Below, piece after piece: positions 8,170 to 17,860 of a stretch of 64,000 bases of DNA (the first letter of the stretch is position 1; every line of letters begins with the position of its first letter). The notes under the pieces were generated by a model that ran no database searches, was not told where the DNA came from, and saw only the letters and a program-made list of their open reading frames with translations. The translations under genes were made by a program, and so were the position numbers. Source of the stretch: Alienimonas sp043951915 (lineage in GTDB: Bacteria; Planctomycetota; Planctomycetia; Planctomycetales; Planctomycetaceae); the NCBI RefSeq assembly GCF_043951915.1, contig NZ_JBINJD010000009.1, forward strand, positions 1 to 64,000. Direction: 5' to 3'.

Positions 8170-9654
8170 TTAGGCGATTTGATGGACGAGCATCAAATCG
8201 TGCCCCTTGGCGCTCCACTTGGAGGTGCCGACGAGCACGATGCGGTCGCCGGCGTGCAGCACGTCGTGCTTGCGGCCCCAATCGACGACGAACTTGAGCA
8301 CCTCGCGGGGCTCCCCGGCGACGGCGTCGGTGCGGACAGGGGTGACGCCGAAGTACAGGGCCATCCGCCGGGCGGCGTCCGCCTGATCGGTGAGGGCGAG
8401 GATCGGGATCGGGGAGCGCTTCGCCGACACCGCCAGGGCGCTTTTGCCGCTGTGCGTGGCGACCACGATCAGCTTCGCCCCGAGCTGCACCGCCGCGGCG
8501 ACGCTGCCCTCGGTGACGGCCTCGGTGATCGGGTGGGCGTGGTGGCGGCCCTCGTCGGCGTCGGCCCGCAGGCCGGCGGCGTGGAAGTGCGGGTCGCTTT
8601 CCGCCTCGACGGCGATCCGGCTCATCATTCGCACCGCCCCGCGGGGGTGGGCGCCGATCGCCGTCTCGCCGGACAGCATCACCGCGTCGGAGCCGTCCAG
8701 GACCGCGTTCGCCACGTCGGTCGCCTCCGCCCGGGTCGGGCGCTCGGACTCCTGCATGCTGTCCAGCATCTGCGTCGCGGTGATCACCGGGACGCGGTGG
8801 TGGTTGCAAAGCCGAATGATCCGCTTCTGGAGCACCGGGACCCGGGCGATGTCCGCCTCCACGCCGAGGTCGCCGCGGGCGACCATCACGGCGTCGGTCT
8901 CGGCCACGATTTTCTCCAACTCGGCGACGGCCTCCAATTTTTCGATCTTCGCCACGATCTGCGGCGGGCAGTTCGCCCCGTGCTCCGCGATCGCGGACCG
9001 CAGTTCGGTGATGTCCGTGGCCCGGCGGACGAAGCTCAGGCCGACGTAGTCGAGCCCCTGCCGGACGGCGAAGGCGAGGTCCTCCCGGTCCTTCTCCGTC
9101 AGGCTGGGCGTGGACAGCGACACGCCCGGCAGGTTGATGCCCTGCTTGGAGCGGATCAGGCCGGGCTGTTCGACGGTGCACTCGACCAGCACCGGCATGC
9201 CGCCGTCCTCCTTTACGGAGGTCACCCGCATAGCGACGGTGCCGTCGGCCAGCAGCACGCGGTCGCCGACCCGCAGGTCGTCCAGCAGCGGCTCGTAGGT
9301 GCAGGTCAGCGTGCGGGGATCGGTCTCGACCGGCTCCCGGGCGAACTTGAAGGTCTCGCCCAGGCCGCACTCCAGCCCCTCGTCCGGCAGTTCGCCGAGG
9401 CGGATCTTCGGGCCGGAGAGGTCGCCCAGCAGGGCGACGGGGCGTTCGAGGTCCGCGGAGATCCGCCGGACCTCGGCGACGACCTCCGCCAACCGGGAGT
9501 GCTCCCCGTGGGCGAAATTCAATCGGAACACGTCCACCCCGGCGAGCACCAGGCTGCGGAGCCCCTCAGGGCTCCAGCAGGCCGGGCCGACGGTGGCGAC
9601 GATCTTCGTTTTGACCAGCGCGGCCTCGTTCCCGGTCGGGGGAGCAACGTCCAT
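8170..9654 (-). CDS. pyk: Pyruvate kinase
   Basis: 494-residue pyruvate kinase, a normal length. It converts phosphoenolpyruvate and ADP to pyruvate and ATP in the cytoplasm. The N-terminal barrel strand KTKIVATVGPACWSPEGL and DVFRLNFAHG (41-50) are family hallmarks. IVAKIEKLEA holds the catalytic Lys/Glu, and DAVMVARGDLGVE supplies metal-binding residues. The C-terminal allosteric domain follows, with SGKSALAVSAKRSPIPILALT. The reading frame stays open upstream to 10257, but ATG 9654 (MDVAPPTGNE) fits the family start. It is a single gene between a terminator and the DsbD-like gene. Confidence 0.96.
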   Translation of the reverse strand: MDVAPPTGNEAALVKTKIVATVGPACWSPEGLRSLVLAGVDVFRLNFAHGEHSRLAEVVAEVRRISADLERPVALLGDLSGPKIRLGELPDEGLECGLGETFKFAREPVETDPRTLTCTYEPLLDDLRVGDRVLLADGTVAMRVTSVKEDGGMPVLVECTVEQPGLIRSKQGINLPGVSLSTPSLTEKDREDLAFAVRQGLDYVGLSFVRRATDITELRSAIAEHGANCPPQIVAKIEKLEAVAELEKIVAETDAVMVARGDLGVEADIARVPVLQKRIIRLCNHHRVPVITATQMLDSMQESERPTRAEATDVANAVLDGSDAVMLSGETAIGAHPRGAVRMMSRIAVEAESDPHFHAAGLRADADEGRHHAHPITEAVTEGSVAAAVQLGAKLIVVATHSGKSALAVSAKRSPIPILALTDQADAARRMALYFGVTPVRTDAVAGEPREVLKFVVDWGRKHDVLHAGDRIVLVGTSKWSAKGHDLMLVHQIA

Positions 9655-9701
9655 CAGCGATAAAGTTTGACTTAGGGGGTCGGGCCGAACGCCCGAGCGT
9701 T

Positions 9702-10298
9702 CTAACGTTCGGCGGTACGGGTGGCGTCCGCCCCCGCGGCGTCGTCGGCGAACCACTCCGCGTTGGCGAGGTGAACCGGGGCGCCGGGGGCGGCGACGGG
9801 CAGCATACCGCCGAACGTCAACGTTTTCGGCCGCAGGCAGCTGTTCGCGTTGCAGGCCTGATATTTCAGGGTGACCGTCAACCGTTCGTTCCCCCCGGCC
9901 GCTTCGACCGGCACCTGCACCGGCGCCCGCAGCACGACCCGGCCGGCCAGTTCCTTGACCGGCCGCCGCGGCCCGCCCGGCGTCGCCGGCGGGAGCGTGG
10001 GAAAGGCGAACTCGCCCACCTGGGTGCCGCGGCTGGTCGTCACGGAGACGGTCGTCGGCACCGCGTACTTCGTCGGCGCCGGGTTCGAGTTGATGTGCCA
10101 GCCGGGCTGCACGTCCAGCACTACGGCGACCTCCGTACGGGCGCCGGCGGGCAGCTTGTCCGTCTTCAGAAACGCCCGGGCCCGCACCTTCGCCGGCTCG
10201 GCCCCCGGGTCGGCGGCGCGGCGGGCGACCGCCGGGGCGGCGTGCACGCTCACGCACAGGGCGGTCAGGAGCAGGGCGAACGGCAGACGATTCAACAC
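9702..10298 (-). CDS. Secreted DsbD N-terminal-domain-like protein
   Basis: 198 residues: an N-terminal signal peptide (about 1-20, NRLPFALLLTALCVSVHA) and one immunoglobulin-like domain like the N-terminal domain of the thiol:disulfide interchange protein DsbD. KYQACNANSCLRP holds two cysteines (C149, C154), at the place of the CxxxxxC redox pair in DsbD (here five apart). The membrane and thioredoxin parts of DsbD are absent, so it would need a separate electron donor. No ATG fits; GTG 10298 or TTG 10295 places the signal peptide correctly. It may work as a periplasmic reductant or cytochrome-maturation helper, an inference. Confidence 0.74.
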   Translation of the reverse strand: MLNRLPFALLLTALCVSVHAAPAVARRAADPGAEPAKVRARAFLKTDKLPAGARTEVAVVLDVQPGWHINSNPAPTKYAVPTTVSVTTSRGTQVGEFAFPTLPPATPGGPRRPVKELAGRVVLRAPVQVPVEAAGGNERLTVTLKYQACNANSCLRPKTLTFGGMLPVAAPGAPVHLANAEWFADDAAGADATRTAER

Positions 10299-10411
10299 GG
10301 CGAGCGGTCCGGGGAAATGGTTCGGGCGCGGGGGGTGTAGTGGTTTCCCCGAACCGGGGCGAGACGAATCTCCGTCCCGAGGCCGCCCCATGGGTCCGGC
10401 CCGACGCCCGC

Positions 10412-11365
10412 TCAGTCCGGAACCGAAACCTCGGCGAGGATCTGCCGCACCACCGCCCCGGCCTTTTCGCGGCGGCCCTCCCGCATCGTCCCCCGCACGC
10501 CCAGCCGGTGGGCCAGCACCGGCACCGCCAGCCCCTTGATGTCGTCGGGCGTCACGTAGTCCCGCCCGTCCAGCACCGCGGCGGCCCGGGCGGCGGTGTC
10601 GAACGTCAGCGCCCCGCGGGTGCTGGCGCCCTGCACCAGATCGGCGTGGGTCCGCGTCGCCTCCACCACGTCCAGCAGGTAGTCCCGCAGCGAATCGTCC
10701 ACCCGCACCGCCCCGACCCGCGTCCGCAGGGCCTTCAGTTCCTCCCGGCTCATCACCGGCCCCACGTCGTCCAGCGGCTCCCGGCCGGCGTGGTCGATCA
10801 GCGCCCGCCGTTCGTGCTCCCGGTCCGGATAGCCGATGCCCGTGCAGACCATGAACCGGTCCAGCTGGTTGTCCGGCAGCGGGTAGGTGCCTTCGCTTTC
10901 GAGCGGGTTCTGCGTGGCGATCACGAAAAACGGCGGCTCCAGCGGCAACGTGGCACCCTCGGCGCTCACCTGCCCCTCGCTCATCGCTTCCAGCAGCGCG
11001 GACTGCGTGCGGGGGGTGGTCCGGTTGATCTCGTCCGCCAGCAGGACGTTGGTGAAGATCGGGCCGCGGCGGAACTCGAACTCCCCCATGTCCGGCTTGA
11101 ACAGGCTGGCTCCGAGAATGTCGCTCGGCAGCATGTCCGGGGTGAACTGCAGTCGGGTGAACTGACCGTCCAGGCTTTTGGCGATCGCCTTGGCGAGGCT
11201 CGTCTTGCCCACCCCGGGGGCGTCCTCGATCAGCACGTGCCCGCCGCCCAGCAGGGCGACGAGGGCCAGCCGGATCGGCTCCGGCTTGCCCAGAAGCACC
11301 CGCGACACCTGGTCCCTCAGCCGGTCGAGGGCGGCGAACTCGGGGGAGTCGGACGAGTCGGGCAC
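10412..11365 (-). CDS. MoxR-family AAA+ ATPase
   Basis: 317-residue MoxR ATPase with Walker A EDAPGVGKTS (47-56) and Walker B NVLLADEINRTTP (106-118), followed by the family stretch QSALLEAMSEGQVS and sensor region FVIATQNPLESEGTYPLP. The C-terminal lid domain is present. MoxR proteins act as chaperones for metal-cofactor or vWA-protein maturation. This copy has no DUF58/vWA neighbour, unlike the second MoxR near 23 kb. It diverges from trpB, with a 205-base promoter region between them. Confidence 0.93.
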   Translation of the reverse strand: MPDSSDSPEFAALDRLRDQVSRVLLGKPEPIRLALVALLGGGHVLIEDAPGVGKTSLAKAIAKSLDGQFTRLQFTPDMLPSDILGASLFKPDMGEFEFRRGPIFTNVLLADEINRTTPRTQSALLEAMSEGQVSAEGATLPLEPPFFVIATQNPLESEGTYPLPDNQLDRFMVCTGIGYPDREHERRALIDHAGREPLDDVGPVMSREELKALRTRVGAVRVDDSLRDYLLDVVEATRTHADLVQGASTRGALTFDTAARAAAVLDGRDYVTPDDIKGLAVPVLAHRLGVRGTMREGRREKAGAVVRQILAEVSVPD

Positions 11366-11570
11366 GGCGGCGGTTCGCTCCGGGGACGGGCTGCGGTTCC
11401 CCCGGGACGGCGGACGCGGCAGGAGTGTGGACGGAGCGTCCCGACCGCTTCAAGCGTCCGCCGCCGATCGCTCGCAATCGAACCGTTCAGTCCCCGCCTC
11501 GGTCCCCGTCCGCCGGCTCCCGCCCCGCCGCCGGCTTGCCGCCCCGCCCCGGCCGCCCGATCATCCGCCC

Positions 11571-12817
<1,247 letters not shown>

Positions 12818-12821
<4 letters not shown>

Positions 12822-13138
12822 CCACGCCCCCCGCGACAGCGACGGACGGGCTCCCGTGGACGCCGTTCGCCGCGACTGCGGGCCTCTGTTTGATCGGGCT
12901 GTGCTGCTGGGACGCGGGCTATGCGTTCCTCAGCCTGCTCGGCCCGGGGCTCGGCGTCGGGGACGAGGCAATGCACCCGCTTACGATCCCCGGCTTTCTA
13001 GCGGTGGGGCCCTTGGCTCTAACCTCCATTCTGCCGGCGCCGCGACGGGTGCGAATCGCCGCGGGATGTCTCGCCATTGTGGCCTACCTCGGAACGGCCG
13101 CCTTGATGCTGGCTCCGTTCACACCGGTCCCACGATGA
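12818..13138 (+). CDS. Small membrane protein between trpB and trpA
   Basis: 106 residues with three predicted transmembrane segments (about 17-42, 57-75 and 80-100). I do not recognise the family. The start is GTG 12818, whose TG is shared with the TGA of trpB, so translation is coupled to trpB. Its place inside the trp pair is probably incidental; no enzyme motif is visible. It uses rarer codons than trpB and may be a recent insertion, which is inference. Confidence 0.6.
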
Positions 13139-13291
13139 TCGAGGCCGATGGGGGCGGAGTCCGTCCCGGAACGGTCCGCCGCCGCGGCGGAGATCGGAGC
13201 TCCCGGGGAGAGGATCGAAAGCGGATGGGGTAGTCTTCGCTCAAATCTTTCGCCGACCGACCTTCGCGTCGGGAACTTTACGCCGACGCTC

Positions 13292-14098
13292 ATGACCTCC
13301 CCCATCACCGCCGCCTTTGACAACGCGAAGGCGGAGAATCGTCTCGCCTTCATGCCGTTCGTCGCGGCCGGGGATCCGGACTGCGGGACCACCGCGGAGG
13401 TGCTGCGCACCCTCGCCGACGCCGGGGCGGATTTGATCGAACTTGGGGTGCCGTTCTCCGACCCGATCGCCGACGGGCCGGTCATTCAGGCCAGTTACAC
13501 GCGGGCGCTGGGCGGGGGGTTCAAGCTGTCGCAGTTCTGGGCGATGCTGGAGGGGCTCGACACGGATTCTCTGCCGCCGCTCGTGGGGATGGTCAGCGTC
13601 TCGATCGTCCAGCGGGTCGGGACGGCGGCGTTCTGCGAGAAAGCGAAGGCGGTCGGGCTGGCCGGGTTGATCGTGCCGGACGTGCCGGGCGACGAGGCGA
13701 CCGGCCTCGCCGAGGCCGCGGGCGCCGCGGGGCTGGACCTGGTGCAGCTCGTCTCGCCCCTCACCCCGGCGGAGCGCGTGAGCAAAATTCTCGCGGCGTG
13801 CAGCGGGTTCGTGTACTGCCTGTCGGTCGCCGGCACGACCGGGGAGCGGGACCAGCTCCCGCCGGAACTCACGGCTCACCTCGACCGGCTCCGCCAGCAA
13901 ACGGACCTCCCGTTGGCCGTCGGCTTCGGCGTCAGCAAGCCGGAGCACGTGCAGGCCCTGCGAGGGCACGCCGACGGGGCGATCGTCGGCAGCGCCCTGG
14001 TCCGCCGGCTCGAAGCCCTGGCGGATCAGCCAAAGGAGGCGGTCATGAAAGACGTGGCGGCCTTCACACGTGAGATGGTCGCCGCGTGTCGTTCGTAG
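13292..14098 (+). CDS. trpA: Tryptophan synthase alpha chain
   Basis: 268-residue TrpA. The catalytic pair corresponding to E. coli Glu49/Asp60 is E50 and D61 in LIELGVPFSDPIADGP, with identical spacing. The phosphate-binding loop includes SVAGTTG and a GFGVS-type turn. It cleaves indole-3-glycerol phosphate into indole and glyceraldehyde 3-phosphate for TrpB. ATG 13292 starts the fold; the upstream 48 codons of open frame are not TrpA-like. The stop TAG (14096-14098) lies inside the left arm of a dispersed palindrome, so the repeat supplies the end of the gene. Confidence 0.97.
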   Translation: MTSPITAAFDNAKAENRLAFMPFVAAGDPDCGTTAEVLRTLADAGADLIELGVPFSDPIADGPVIQASYTRALGGGFKLSQFWAMLEGLDTDSLPPLVGMVSVSIVQRVGTAAFCEKAKAVGLAGLIVPDVPGDEATGLAEAAGAAGLDLVQLVSPLTPAERVSKILAACSGFVYCLSVAGTTGERDQLPPELTAHLDRLRQQTDLPLAVGFGVSKPEHVQALRGHADGAIVGSALVRRLEALADQPKEAVMKDVAAFTREMVAACRS

Positions 14099-14169
14099 GG
14101 TCCGCTGCGCGGACCGTCATCTCGGCTCGGCGCCTTTGGGACGCGGTCCGCATAGCGGACCCTACGAAC
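14091..14169. repeat. Family-1 palindrome, copy 1 (between trpA and ASCH gene)
   Basis: Arms 14091-14115 and 14145-14169 are inverted repeats matching at 24 of 25 positions around a 29-base loop. The core is GTAGGGTCCGC. The left arm contains the TAG of trpA and the right arm the TAG of the facing ASCH gene; both proteins end Arg-Ser. It probably also serves as a two-way terminator. Further copies lie near 21.9 kb and 47.6 kb. Confidence 0.9.
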
Positions 14170-14647
14170 GCCGTTTGAACGGGTAGAACCACACGCCGTA
14201 GGGCAGGAACCGCGGCTTCAGCGGCTCGGCGAACCGCACCGGATCCGCCAATTCCCAGGCCCAGCGGTTCTCCAACTCCCGCGGCGGCACGCAGGAGGCG
14301 GCGGCGTCCTCCGGCGTCGCCCGCCGACAGCCGACGAGGTCCACCGTCCCCACCAGCGCCCCGCGGGGCAGCGGGTCCGGGTTCACCTCCTCCCGGAGCA
14401 GGACGACGTCCAGCTCCGGCAGGTCACTGAGTTTTTTGGCGGAATACACGTAGATCGTCCCCCGCACCTCCGTGGGGCGGGTGCGGATCTCCAGCGTCTT
14501 GCGGCCCCGCAGGATCAGTTCGCACCACGGTTGCCGGACGCCCAGGGCAATCCGGTCCCGCTCCGGCGCGGGCGCGACCAGACCGCCGCCGTTCACTCCG
14601 CCGACAGGGCGGGCGCCGGCGTCTCGGGGGGCGGGAGGCGGGTCCAT
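14162..14647 (-). CDS. ASCH-domain protein
   Basis: 161 residues. Residues from about 33 on form an ASCH (PUA-like) domain: GVRQPWCELILRGRKTLEIRTRP is the typical first strand-helix with the conserved Lys/Arg pocket, followed by GTIYVYSAKK. ASCH domains bind RNA or modified nucleotides; some act as nucleases or coactivators. The first 30 residues are Pro/Gly-rich and disordered, so the true start may be further in. The TAG stop falls within the right arm of the family-1 palindrome. The ABC-2 permease gene ends 72 bases upstream on the same strand. Confidence 0.8.
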   Translation of the reverse strand: MDPPPAPRDAGARPVGGVNGGGLVAPAPERDRIALGVRQPWCELILRGRKTLEIRTRPTEVRGTIYVYSAKKLSDLPELDVVLLREEVNPDPLPRGALVGTVDLVGCRRATPEDAAASCVPPRELENRWAWELADPVRFAEPLKPRFLPYGVWFYPFKRRS

Positions 14648-14719
14648 AACGGCTAAGTCGACCCGCCGTTCGCCTCCACCGCAACCGCCGCCGGCTCGGC
14701 CTCCGCGATCGTCCCAGGG

Positions 14720-16297
14720 TCAGCGTTCGCCGAGGCTCTCGAACCGCTTCACACACAGAATCGCCCCGCCGACGGTCAGGGCGGCCAGCACGCCGGCGAT
14801 CGGGACCGCGGCGACCTCTCCGGAGTCCGCCGCCGCCCCCATCGTCGCCGCCACCAGGAACACCGGCGACAGGGCGTAGGCCCCCACGCCGTAGACGATC
14901 ACCCCCAGCACCGTCGCCCCGTACCGCACCACCGTGCTGAGGTAGGCCACGATCGTCAGGTACAGGCACCACCCGGCCACGATGGCCCAGGTGACGGGCG
15001 AGACTGCCGCGGCGACCGTGTCCTCCACGAAACGGGGGTCGCCCAGCGCGACGCAGCCGGCAAACGCCCCCGCCCCCGTCACCAATGCCGGCACGAGCGC
15101 CACCGACGCCCCCTGCAGCTTGCCCAGCAGCAGCGACGCGGCGCTCTTCGGCAACAACAACAGGTTGCCGAGCGTGTTCCACTTCAACTCCTCATTGAGC
15201 AGCCGGGTGGCGAGAAACAGCGAGTCGGCCATCGCCGCCGCCACGCAGACCACCATCCAGATCGCGAACATCTCGCCCCACACCCGCGTGGCGCCGAGGT
15301 CCGCCCCGTCGTAGGCGCCGATGCCGACGATGATCCCGAAGGCGGCGAACAGCCCGGCGAACCGCAGGGCCAACCCCCGGCCGCCGCCCACCAGGAAGCG
15401 GTACTCCTTCCAGGCCACCGGCCGCCGGCCGGGGCGGAAGCGGGAGCCGGGGTTCTTGGAGGAGGCCCGCCCGGCGAGCCCGCGGTCCGGCGCGGCGGCC
15501 CGGTCGGCGTCGGCGAAGCGTTCGAAGCAGATCCACGCCGCCGCGAAGCAGACGGCGCCGGCCGCCAGGCAGAAGCCCACCTGCGGGCACCACGGCCCTC
15601 CGCTGAAGCCGGTGGCGAAGATCTCGCCCAGCCGGTGCGGCACGCCGAACTCCGCCGCCCGATCGGCACCGTTCTCCTTGATCGCCACCGCCCAGCCCAC
15701 CGGCCCGGCGATCTGGACCAGCACCTGCCCGAAGAACCCCACCACCGGCGGCAGGGCGAAGTAGACCAGCAGCGAAAACCCCGTCCAGAACGCCGCCGTG
15801 GCGCTGCGTCGACAGAGCACGCTCCAGAGCAGCCCGAGGTTCGCCACCAGCACGAGGTAGGCCGCCAGACAGGCGAACGCCGCCGTGATCTGCCCCAGCA
15901 ACACGCCCCCCAACGTGATCGCCAGCAGCACGAACGGCATCTGCACGCCGAGCAGCAACAACGCCGCGACCAGCCGGCTGGTGCTCTTGCCCAGCATCAA
16001 CGCCGCCCGGCCGACGTTGGCCATCCGCAGGAGGCCCAGCGTGCCCTCCTCCTTCTCCTCCGTCACGGCCGTGGCGAACAGGCTGACCGCCGCGAGGCTG
16101 ATGAACAGAACGTTCAACCAGCAGATATTCTCGAAAAACGCCAACCCCGGCGCCCCCAGCGTGAGGCTCGTCGCCGCGGCGATGAGCAGGGCGATCTCAA
16201 TGAACCCTGCGAACCCCAACCGCAACAGGTGCCCGCGCAGACCGGACGCCTCGGTTTTGAGGGCGCGGTCGAAAAGGGCGAGGGAGCCGGAGAGCAT
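14720..16297 (-). CDS. ABC-2-type transporter permease
   Basis: 525 residues with about 12 hydrophobic segments in two halves, separated by a polar loop near 250-300, typical of ABC-2 exporter permeases of Gld/Nos type. It starts MLSGSLALFDRALKTEASGL. No periplasmic binding protein belongs with it; the ATPase partner is the gene ending at 16811. The two are now separated by a four-helix-bundle cassette (16298-16810), although both lie on the minus strand. The substrate is unknown. Members of such clusters have been linked to envelope or surface functions, which I can only infer here. Confidence 0.85.
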   Translation of the reverse strand: MLSGSLALFDRALKTEASGLRGHLLRLGFAGFIEIALLIAAATSLTLGAPGLAFFENICWLNVLFISLAAVSLFATAVTEEKEEGTLGLLRMANVGRAALMLGKSTSRLVAALLLLGVQMPFVLLAITLGGVLLGQITAAFACLAAYLVLVANLGLLWSVLCRRSATAAFWTGFSLLVYFALPPVVGFFGQVLVQIAGPVGWAVAIKENGADRAAEFGVPHRLGEIFATGFSGGPWCPQVGFCLAAGAVCFAAAWICFERFADADRAAAPDRGLAGRASSKNPGSRFRPGRRPVAWKEYRFLVGGGRGLALRFAGLFAAFGIIVGIGAYDGADLGATRVWGEMFAIWMVVCVAAAMADSLFLATRLLNEELKWNTLGNLLLLPKSAASLLLGKLQGASVALVPALVTGAGAFAGCVALGDPRFVEDTVAAAVSPVTWAIVAGWCLYLTIVAYLSTVVRYGATVLGVIVYGVGAYALSPVFLVAATMGAAADSGEVAAVPIAGVLAALTVGGAILCVKRFESLGER

Positions 16298-16311
16298 TGG
16301 GGAGGTCGGAA

Positions 16312-16331
16312 GTCGGAGGTCGGATTTCGGA
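16312..16331. repeat. Left inverted repeat of the four-helix-bundle cassette
   Basis: GTCGGAGGTCGGATTTCGGA at 16312-16331 is the exact inverse of 16785-16804. Both sides also carry nearby partial TCGGAAGTCGGA units in a different order, as if built from a short repeated motif. The pair brackets the small gene at 16349-16747. Confidence 0.85.
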
Positions 16332-16348
16332 TGTAACGAGTCGCCGGT

Positions 16349-16747
16349 TTACCTCGGACGTTCTTTAATTGGGCGATCGGCGGGATGGCCTTTGCCGCCG
16401 TTGCGCTTCGACGTGCGAATCGATGCCACGACGATCGCGGTGATCTCCTCCGCCTCGCGGTGAAGCGAAAGCACGCGATCGCGGGGCAGCAGGCCGGTCT
16501 CCATCACCATCTCTAGCCAAAACGCGCTCTCGTCCGCTTCCTCCTCCACGATCCCCAATTTCGCTCGGAATTCCGCCGTCGATCGGGCCCGGCGGGCGGC
16601 GCGGTAATTGGCGCCGACGGAGGTGCCGGACCGAATGAGTTGCCCTCCAATCGCATTCCCTTGCCGGTTGTTGGGCAACGCCGTCGTGAGTTTTACGACA
16701 CGCACCGCGAACGCTTTCGTGCGGCGGACCATCTCATCCGGTTTCAT
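16349..16747 (-). CDS. Four-helix-bundle protein (S23 / 23S rRNA intervening-sequence protein family)
   Basis: 132 residues of the four-helix-bundle family TIGR02436. Diagnostic parts are QLIRSGTSVGANYRAARRARS and KLGIVEEEADESAFWLE. Related proteins are encoded in intervening sequences of 23S rRNA and beside diversity-generating retroelements (Avd); their function is unclear. Here the gene lies between an ABC ATPase and its permease, bracketed by 20-bp inverted repeats, and its base composition is visibly poorer in G+C than its neighbours. It is best read as a small mobile cassette inserted into an operon. The C-terminal 20 residues are basic and look unstructured. Confidence 0.88.
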   Translation of the reverse strand: MKPDEMVRRTKAFAVRVVKLTTALPNNRQGNAIGGQLIRSGTSVGANYRAARRARSTAEFRAKLGIVEEEADESAFWLEMVMETGLLPRDRVLSLHREAEEITAIVVASIRTSKRNGGKGHPADRPIKERPR

Positions 16748-16784
16748 CTCTCGTTTCGCCCTCGCGTGCGGGACACATCCGACT

Positions 16785-16804
16785 TCCGAAATCCGACCTC
16801 CGAC
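16785..16804. repeat. Right inverted repeat of the four-helix-bundle cassette
   Basis: TCCGAAATCCGACCTCCGAC is the exact reverse complement of 16312-16331. It sits just downstream of the ABC ATPase stop and upstream of the cassette gene. Confidence 0.85.
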
Positions 16805-16810
16805 GTCTCG

Positions 16811-17860
16811 TCACGCTTCGCGCACCCCGCCCGCCGTGAGTTCCATAAAGGCCCGGTTGAGGTGCTTCTTCTCCTCGGAGAAGCCGACCACCGGCAGGCC
16901 GAGGGCGATGACGCCGCCGAGGATGTCGTTCACGGGGATCACGTCGCGATCGAAGGTGATCAGCCAGCCGGGGCGTTCCTCGTCCTTTTTCGCTTCGGTC
17001 ACGCCCGGGATCGCCATCAGGTCGCTGCCGAGGTCCTCCGGCTCCGGGGCGCCGTCGCGGGGCGGGTCGAGCAGCACCCGGTAGGTCACCAGCCCGGAGG
17101 CCGCCGACAGCAGCTCGTCGATCGAGCCGCTGAACTTCGTGGTGCCGCGGTCCACGATCGTCACCGAGTCGCACAGCTCCGCCAGTTCGGAAAGGATATG
17201 TGAGGAGATGAAGATCGTTTTGCCCATCCCCCGCAGGGCCCGGAGAATGTCCATCAACTCAATTCGGGCCCGCGGATCCAAGCCGGAGGCCGGTTCGTCC
17301 AACAACAACAGGGACGGATCGTTGATCAGCACGCGGGCCAGGCCGACGCGCTGCGTCATGCCGCGGGAGAGGCCCTTGATGAGGTCGTCCTGCCGGCCGT
17401 CCATGTCGGTCAGCTCGAGAACGTTTTTGATGACCCCGTCGCGTTCCTTCGTCGGCAGGCCGTAGGCGGCCCCGAAGAAATCCAGGTACTCGTGCACCGA
17501 CATCTGCCGGTACATGCTGAAGTGGTCCGGCATAAAGCCAATGCTGCTGCGCACCTGATGGACCTGCCGGACGACGTCCCGGCCGAACACCCGCACGGCG
17601 CCCTGCTGGGGCTTCATCAGGGTGCAGATGATCTTCAACGTGGTCGTTTTGCCGGCGCCGTTGGGACCGACGAAGCCGTGAATCGTGCCCGGTTCGACGG
17701 TGAACTCCATCCGCTGGAGCGCCCGGTGCTTCTTGTAGGTGTGCGACAGCCGCACGACCTCGATCGCCGGCGTCTGTTCGGCGACCGGGGCCGGCGGGGC
17801 GGCGGCCGGGGCCTGCGCGGGGGCCTCGGCGGCTTCGGCGGACGGCGTGGCGACGCTCAC
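16811..17860 (-). CDS. ABC transporter ATP-binding protein (GldA/CcmA-like exporter ATPase)
   Basis: 349 residues. After an Ala/Pro-rich leader of about 30 residues comes one ATPase domain: Walker A GPNGAGKT (65-72), signature LSRGMTQR, Walker B LLLLDEPASGLDP and switch ISSHIL. The C-terminal 90 residues form the extra domain seen in exporter ATPases. The frame is open far upstream, but GTG 17860 overlaps the TGA of the previous gene (GTGA), fixing the start. It powers the ABC-2 permease at 14720-16297; the membrane protein directly upstream is probably a third partner. Confidence 0.9.
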   Translation of the reverse strand: MSVATPSAEAAEAPAQAPAAAPPAPVAEQTPAIEVVRLSHTYKKHRALQRMEFTVEPGTIHGFVGPNGAGKTTTLKIICTLMKPQQGAVRVFGRDVVRQVHQVRSSIGFMPDHFSMYRQMSVHEYLDFFGAAYGLPTKERDGVIKNVLELTDMDGRQDDLIKGLSRGMTQRVGLARVLINDPSLLLLDEPASGLDPRARIELMDILRALRGMGKTIFISSHILSELAELCDSVTIVDRGTTKFSGSIDELLSAASGLVTYRVLLDPPRDGAPEPEDLGSDLMAIPGVTEAKKDEERPGWLITFDRDVIPVNDILGGVIALGLPVVGFSEEKKHLNRAFMELTAGGVREA

